Assembly: GCA_000697665.1 (NCBI GenBank)
Contig: KL197724.1
Coordinates: forward strand, 268,942 to 332,941
DNA: 64,000 bases
Direction of reading: 5' to 3'
Source: Jaapia argillacea MUCL 33604
Lineage: Eukaryota; Basidiomycota; Agaricomycetes; Jaapiales; Jaapiaceae
Position numbers and translations under genes: made by a program. Below are positions 57,839 to 64,000 of this stretch, piece after piece. The stretch's first letter is position 1, and each line of letters opens with the position of its first letter. The notes under the pieces are model-generated. The model saw nothing but the letters and a program-made list of their open reading frames with translations. It ran no database searches and was not told the origin of the DNA.

Positions 57839-58483
57839 ATTTCTCAAAACACGACTTGAGGAAAGCAAGGAAGGAGCAGATTAGGTATTGGAGGGCACGA
57901 GAGTGATGATCTTCACAGCAGGACAGCATATTCGTCGTTATAAAGGGTCTCGGGAAGACAAGGCAACGTTGTCAAGAATACCGAGTAGCATAGAAACAGT
58001 CTGATGTCTTGTTTTTTGTTATCTCCACTTCGAGCGTGACAGGTAGGACCTTGTGGGTGCCATACAAGTTAACAAGGGAGGTGATGAACAAATGTAATTG
58101 TGGCAGTGGTCGAGGAAGCAAAAGTGGTACATAACAACGTGGCTGGATGAGAGGCACCGGCGACAAATGACTTCAACTCTCAGGCCCAGCAATTCCCAAA
58201 GTCAAATATCAAGCACTAGTACTGGGGAGGCGCAATGCAATGGGAAATTTCCAGCGCCACCGTGCCAGTGGCTGATGTTTGTCCGTATATCTTTTTGTCT
58301 GAATGCAGTCAAGAACGCCAAGAAGATTTGATGGTGACCACAGATAAGAGCGAAGGTCACACCAAGTCACAACAGAAATGTGGTCAGGATGATAGAGAGT
58401 CAGCGGTGACAGATATGATTTCAACTTTCACCGAGGAAAGGGTACAGAACGGTCAGGTCTTTGAATTGTTCAAGCCAGAATTT

Positions 58484-58581
58484 TTCCAGAGGTCATGGGT
58501 GGTCGGAAAATGTTAGCTTGCGGGGAGTTCAGAGGGATTTTAGGAATTCTGTCTTGAACACTTTGATCTACGTCATCAACC
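58484..58581 (+). repeat. Gap-flank direct repeat, left
   Basis: Begins TTCCAGAGGTCATGGGTGG and ends at the first N. Matches 59016-59111. Confidence 0.95.
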
Positions 58582-59015
58582 NNNNNNNNNNNNNNNNNNN
58601 NNNNNNNNNNNNNNNNNNNNNNNNNNNNNNNNNNNNNNNNNNNNNNNNNNNNNNNNNNNNNNNNNNNNNNNNNNNNNNNNNNNNNNNNNNNNNNNNNNNN
58701 NNNNNNNNNNNNNNNNNNNNNNNNNNNNNNNNNNNNNNNNNNNNNNNNNNNNNNNNNNNNNNNNNNNNNNNNNNNNNNNNNNNNNNNNNNNNNNNNNNNN
58801 NNNNNNNNNNNNNNNNNNNNNNNNNNNNNNNNNNNNNNNNNNNNNNNNNNNNNNNNNNNNNNNNNNNNNNNNNNNNNNNNNNNNNNNNNNNNNNNNNNNN
58901 NNNNNNNNNNNNNNNNNNNNNNNNNNNNNNNNNNNNNNNNNNNNNNNNNNNNNNNNNNNNNNNNNNNNNNNNNNNNNNNNNNNNNNNNNNNNNNNNNNNN
59001 NNNNNNNNNNNNNNN
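58582..59015. other. Assembly gap (434 N)
   Basis: Run of N. The 98 bp before it (58484-58581) and the 96 bp after it (59016-59111) are the same sequence apart from two single-base indels, so contig ends probably overlap. Confidence 0.95.
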
Positions 59016-59111
59016 TTCCAGAGGTCATGGGTGGTCGGAAAATGTTGCTTGCGGGGAGTTCAGAGGGATTTTAGGAATTCTGTCTTGAACACTTTGATCT
59101 CGTCATCAACC
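59016..59111 (+). repeat. Gap-flank direct repeat, right
   Basis: Begins right after the last N. Same as 58484-58581 with two 1-base differences. Confidence 0.95.
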
Positions 59112-60697
59112 CTGTCCCATCTGGCGAGTAGAATTTTTATTCTCTTGAATGTGTCGACCAGTGGTCTCTCATTTCTGCGAGAGTTTTGTGCAGCTTAGAT
59201 AACGGAAATTCCCAAACACGGAAATTGTTGCGACCCAAATGCTCATCCGTTTGCCACGTGGAATGTCACCGACCGTTATCTTGTCACGGGCCTATATGCC
59301 GCCATCACGCCGAATACAATCTAAGCGAAATCTCACTGGTTTTGGGTGCTGATCAAGCCGCTCCCAGGATGTGGCTGACACGATTTTTGAACCGGCGTTG
59401 CGCCTCCCCACTAGTACTCTGAAATACAGTATATACGTTTGTGTAACGCAAACCCCATCTACGATTCTCATCATCGAATCCCCGCACCTCCGCACTTACG
59501 ACATGAACAAACCTGAAGTTTTCTCATGCAAGTCTCCGCAAAATTTACGTCCGGAAACGGGACGCCTGTTGTGGGTGTCGATGAAAATTGACCGACGGAA
59601 AACTTGAGGAAGGCAGCATCTGCATGCACAGCGACGCCTACGATACCTGGCCATCAGATTTCAAGGTCACAGGCCTAGGGTGGCAAGATGTACGGAAGTC
59701 GCTCCTTATTGACTGGATCGCCAAAGAAACGTAATCCGGGGAAACAGTCTCCTAGCTTGGAAATGACCCCAGAAGACGCGCATACTTGAAAGTGCCCCCC
59801 CTCTCCGATCCCGGTGAGATCCACGAAACCTCCTCAAGGGGGGCATTGGATTGGAGTCTGGCGTCCCAAGAGGAAGGCCTCTGAAATTCTTGGGTGCTCG
59901 TCAATGCCTTCAATGTACGATCTGTGGTGTAGTTTAGCAGGAGTAGATCTTGTTTAACAATGACATTTCTAAGAGAGCTGGTTGTGAAGGCAGCTCTGGG
60001 ACGAGACTCGGACCACAGGGTTTGGGAATAGGGAATTCATGGAGGGATTGATCGTGGAGGGCACGGTTCACCTCCAAAACGACGCCAAGATCAAGGTGGC
60101 AAAGCCTCTATGAGTCTGCCTTCGCGAATTCAGGGAGGTGATGTAGCCAGTCAAACCGGTACGAATCGGGTCATACGTACACCTCTCTTCGCACCCAACG
60201 CCCGAATATATGACCCTACTGCTTGAGCTGTTCTGGGCCACCAAGTGGATGACAGTCAAATACTAGTGGAGCCGTTTTGGGGTGAGGATTCCAGTAAAAC
60301 GTTTGCACGTCAAGGCCAGTCGACTCAACGATTCGAGCTGGCATTTTTCAGCCTACAGGGGTAACGAGTTCTCCACGGAGGTCGGGATGAAGTGGATGAG
60401 AGAGTCGCGTTGGTCCTCTTTGTCTCCACTTTGCACGCGTGAAAACGGAGTCAGATAAGGGTCACAAGTGTCAACCCACAACAAAAGAGGCGCCTGTAAC
60501 GGTGTAACCTGTATCACAGGAACGTCTCTACGACAATAAACAAGCTGGAAAGGGCTCTCGATCATGGACAACAGTCACTCTGATATGAAGCCCCACACAA
60601 TTGCCCATTTCACAAGATATAGCTCATATTGCCTCGACAGGCCGAGGAAATACCCTCCCTCCTCTCCCTCCGATTAACCTCAGATCCATCCTTAAAC

Positions 60698-61238
60698 ATG
60701 GTGATGGTCAGTGTTTTGGGCTTGCCAGCAGACAATGCAAAAAATCACCAGGTGCGTTTATCCATGCATAGGAATGTATGACAAAGGACTAATAAACATT
60801 CCGTCCCCGCAGCCCACGAGCAGCCAATCGAACAAGAACAGGCTCTACCTCGCTTTTTACACCAAGACTTACCAATGGGAACCCAGAGTCAGGTATCAAA
60901 CCGCGCTCCTCGTCACGCCCAAGAAACCAAACCCATCACTCGTACAAACGTGGCGATACCACGTCCGAGATAACTTCGTGGAGGGGCTATTGAGATACGA
61001 GTTCGAAGGGATACAAACAGTCAATGTCGATCGGCGATTGGTGGCATTGGTACATGTTTGTAAGCTGGATCCCGAGATCAGCGGCGTGGGGCTCTCGATG
61101 TTGTTAAAGGAGCTAGAGGTCGACGAAGAGGAGGGAGATATCGGTGCGGTGTATTGGGTGTGGAAAGCAATACGTGTGAGGTTACCTTTTGATTTGAGAT
61201 GGAGGCATGAAGCTTACGAGGGTGATCTCAGCATCTAG
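60698..61238 (+). CDS. DUF6914-like small protein (159 aa)
   Basis: Exons 60698-60751 and 60813-61238 (phase 0). After a short N-terminus the frame reads NKNRLYLAFYTKTYQWEPR, YQTALLVTPKKPNP, RYHVRDN, DRRLVALVHVCKL and GAVYWVWKAIRVRL. This order resembles the fungal DUF6914 family as I remember it (LY.A.Y, ALLV.PK, RYH, LV.LV..KV, W...A). Function of that family is unknown to me. Length is typical for it. The family's usual Cys near the C-terminal tryptophan (NC.TWV) is not present here. Confidence 0.6.
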
Positions 61239-62251
61239 TTGAAAGGGGGGTAATCTCGCCATTACATCTACGCCCGCAGAAGATCTGGGAGAACGGCTAT
61301 CAGTTTGCTCAAGCTGTGGAGGGTCGGGAAGAGGGAAGGGTTCCCACTTGCGATATCTATGGCACCAGGCAGCAATCGGAGGTTGCTCGTCCTTGACATC
61401 TCCGGCCGCGGTGCGAAGATATTCGTATGCTCCGAGATGGCCTGGCTGCCCTCGGTTTAAGTTATGCCTATTATTTATTCTTCGAGCTCTTGCGATATTG
61501 TGCGGATCTTTCGAAAGTGGTCTTTGGAGAGACTATCGCTCCTTGTAAATTATGCTCATTAGCGCCTATGTATTCTTCGAGTTTCTTGCAATGATTTTAT
61601 GCGGATCTTTCGAAAGTAAATTTTGGAGAGAAGGTAAAGTAGCGACCATGAGGCCTTGAGGAACGATAGACGCTCTACAAGGACGGATTCGCAGTGACGA
61701 AACAAAGATGATCTGCGGAAATATTCCTTGGAGGCGACCTGTCAACTCATCTATCCAGTAACGCTGAACCAAGGTTGTGCCAGTCCCCGGATGGACGGTA
61801 TGAGGTTTCGCAATGGTGAAGAAAGAAGGTTTGCGCATCGAGATCTTCAACTGTGGATCACAGAGATATGATTAACCAGATCCAGGATTGATAAACTTTG
61901 TGGTTGCAGACCTCTCCGATCTCGTGGATGAGGTCGGGTTCGGAAACACAAGAAGCGAACAACAGATCTGAGGGCAAGCTCCCCAAGAGATGGAGATATG
62001 GAATCCATTTATAGTCGGCAGCGACGAAAGCCGAATCTGGTCGGTTCCCAACAGCGACAATGACAGGAAGAAGACCAAGAGAGATAAATCTAGAGGCGAA
62101 TCCATCCGTCCCATCGAAGGACGTTCAAATGCGGCAGAGGCATTCATCGAAAGCAGGCGCAAGTAAGATGGTATCCAAATAAGATAATCGAGAATATCTT
62201 GAATCTCTATATCGCAAAACAAACAAATCATCATGACTTGAATCATCAAGG
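61239..62251. other. Intergenic with a diverged tandem repeat
   Basis: About 1 kb between convergent genes. No supported gene. Contains the tandem repeat listed separately. Confidence 0.4.
61466..61631 (+). repeat. Diverged tandem repeat, two ~67-bp copies about 97 bp apart
   Basis: Copies at about 61466-61531 and 61563-61631 share GCCTAT...TATTCTTCGAG, TGCGGATCTTTCGAAAGT and TTTGGAGAGA. Confidence 0.75.
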
Positions 62252-63503
62252 TCACCACGAGTTGAGTACACGATTGGCCAGCTCAAACCCAAGGAACGTC
62301 GCTCCATTCGCAAAAGGAGATCTAATAGAGCGAGGGAACGGTTAGCCTAAACTCGGAGGGAGTACTGTGGAGGAAGACGAACCGAATCAGTGTGGGGACC
62401 AATCCCCTCGAAAATGCCCTCGGGCCTTCCGTCTTCCACACTTTCCGGACACAGTCCAAAGTCGAAGTATATTTCTGACCTGTTGCTGGTGTGAATCCGT
62501 CCGTTTGCATTCGTGATTTTATCATATCTATAGGGTATATGACAGCCCAGAGCTACCGTCCCGCCGACGATCAGTATCAAGCAAGGGCTACTCGAGACCA
62601 ATATATGAATGAGACGTACGGCGTAACCTGCGGCAGCACCGTAAAGAATGGCGTTGCCCAAGCTAATCTCGTCCCTTCTAATCCCCTTCTTAGCCATCTC
62701 ACGCTGCACTAGCTTCTCGTACGCCAGGAAGTAGATGCCGTAGCCAACAGACTCTCTCCAGAGCGTGACGACCTGACCTTTGTAGATACCAGCAATGCCA
62801 TGGGACTTGGCGATTTTCTTGACAGCATCGAACGGACCAGAAAAGACAGGGTTCTTAGCGTCCTGCGTTTGTAGGCCTGCAGCAAATAAGCGAACAAAAC
62901 AATGAGATAGATCATGTGAGACATACGGATACGAAGATGTTCTACTGGTCCTGAAACAACCGAGTTCCCCACACCAGCGAACACACCAGCCAAATACAGC
63001 TGTCCATTGGAGAGGAGTTTTCCATCGGGACCTCCGACTCCATTGTCTACATTCTGGCTTGCGAATACACGCTTTGTGTATTCCAGAACGCCAAATTGGA
63101 TCGAGACACAAGCTCCGATGCCGACAAGCGGTGGCACTGTACCCTGTGGTTCCAAGGTCAATATTAAAGAATGTAGACAAATGACTGGAGATAAAGGACG
63201 GACCTTGTAGAATGCAAGGGGACCCTCATTTCTCAATATCCGACCGGCACAGTCGAGCATACCCTTATAGGTCCCCGCTGCAGATGTTTGCATCCGCTGG
63301 GTGAAGGGTAAGCACATCCTCTCCACTACAACTATCGCAACGATGCGATTCTACTCACCACTTTTACAATGTCGAACGGTTGCCCGACCAAAACCTATGC
63401 CACCGAGTCATTCCACCAACCATCGATCGTGAAGTTGTCATTAGCATACCTGGGCGATCCCCCCCGCTGTGCCTGCTGTTAAATCTTTCACTGTCTTTGA
63501 CAT
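62252..63503 (-). CDS. Mitochondrial carrier, YMC1/YMC2-like (298 aa)
   Basis: Six-TM inner-membrane metabolite carrier. Exons (high to low): 63503-63450, 63394-63359, 63296-63204, 63143-62927, 62876-62620, 62552-62383, 62321-62252, all in phase. The three repeats each keep the carrier signature: QPFDIVKVRM, GPVEHLRIRL and YPIDMIKSRM. The start KDLTAGTAGGIAQVLVGQPFD, the GTVPPLVGIGACVSIQFGV stretch and the end ANGATFLGFELANRVL are closest to yeast Ymc1 in my memory. Those carriers are linked to amino-acid (glutamate/glycine) metabolism. A carnitine/acylcarnitine or ornithine carrier is the main alternative. The exon 6 donor is GTTCGT. Confidence 0.92.
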
Positions 63504-64000
63504 CGTCGACGTTTTATTCTGTACTTGAAAAAACAGAGTCCCTCTTTAACCAGTTTGACGATACCGAGCAAAGACAGTGGACACAGCAGACACAGGGACT
63601 GAGCAGACGACTGGTCCAATCAATCACAGTCATTCCGCTGCAAAAATACGCTCACGTGGCGATTGTAAGGGATTATTACATTCGGCCGACAAGCCCGGTA
63701 TGTAATTACATAAGATGATAAGATAAGATAGGACTACAAGGTTTACCTATGCAGTTGCCAATTCAAGACACAAACGATGAACCCTTTCTGATAAAAACAT
63801 ATGGCTACACGGATAATGGACTGTCCTTGATGAATATTATTACGACTGCCCGAATACGGTCTCCCCGCTTTTCTCTTCATTCCCCCCAGATTCCGTCTCG
63901 CTATCGCGTCGATAATCGTCGCCCTTCAACCTGGGTAAAGGGCGGACCCAAAGGTTTGTGTGCGGAGGGTGAGCCACCCTACATCTTCGACCCTAGCCCC
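63504..64000. other. Upstream flank of the mitochondrial carrier
   Basis: No supported gene up to the window end. Contains a short GATAAGATAAGATAG run near 63716-63730. Confidence 0.4.

Larger units (their letters stand above)
57839..60697. other. 2.9 kb without a supported gene, contains assembly gap
   Basis: Only short frames on both strands. The 434-bp run of N lies inside. Between 59112 and 60697 I see no convincing exons or repeats. Confidence 0.4.

Noticed and set aside
58461-59198. 245-codon frame across the gap
   Set aside because: Most of it is N. It is an artefact of translating the gap.

Overview
The window is nuclear DNA of a filamentous basidiomycete, most likely an Agaricomycete. 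Genes are dense and carry many short introns (about 50-75 nt, GT..AG, with CTNAC-type branch sites). There is a class I hydrophobin, a basidiomycete-type large G-protein alpha subunit, several F-box/LRR proteins and a receptor-like single-pass protein of a kind I associate with mushrooms. All exon models were built by eye from splice signals and reading phase, with no transcript evidence. Models described as phase-consistent keep one open frame across every junction.

Layout, left to right. 1-5.1 kb: 3' part of a hydrophobin gene, an F-box gene (-), a securin-like mitotic inhibitor (+), then a tandem array of four intron-containing tRNA-Val(AAC) genes (-). 6.1-14.7 kb: a 14-exon G-alpha gene with a 9-nt micro-exon (+), a 17-exon GH27 alpha-galactosidase (-) and a 15-exon aminopeptidase P with a poly-proline N-terminal extension (-). 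16.5-22.6 kb: an unknown 142-aa protein (-), a single-pass membrane protein (+) and the ribosome-assembly GTPase NOG1 (-). 23.4-32.4 kb: F-box protein A (-), a Golgi-type PC-esterase/PMR5-like protein (-), another F-box protein (-) and an unknown 553-aa protein (+). 34.6-43.6 kb: a NIPA-type Mg2+ transporter with a 6-nt micro-exon (+), a secreted GH2 beta-mannosidase (+) and an F-box protein (-). 46.5-48.4 kb: F-box protein B (+), a close inverted duplicate of F-box A. 49.2-52.8 kb: a hAT DNA transposon with an intact spliced transposase frame and a rearranged left end, followed by a 7-TM gene whose 3' end looks broken. 54.3-57.8 kb: a 968-aa protein built from duplicated exons (-). 58.5-59.1 kb: an assembly gap with the same ~97 bp on both sides. 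60.7-63.5 kb: a DUF6914-like protein (+) and a YMC1-type mitochondrial carrier (-).

Functionally this is a normal euchromatic segment with core genes (NOG1, securin, YMC1, aminopeptidase P, tRNAs) interleaved with fast-evolving families (five F-box genes, receptor-like proteins, hydrophobin) and one transposon. The two secreted glycosidases (GH27 and GH2) could both act on galactomannan, but they are about 27 kb apart and not clustered. The most unusual items are the two micro-exons, the G-alpha with the catalytic glutamine replaced by alanine, the exon-duplicated 968-aa protein with a probable GC-AG intron, the graded introns in the tRNA array, and the hairpin at the hAT left end. I found no CRISPR array, no retroelement I could support, and no clear new multi-gene system.
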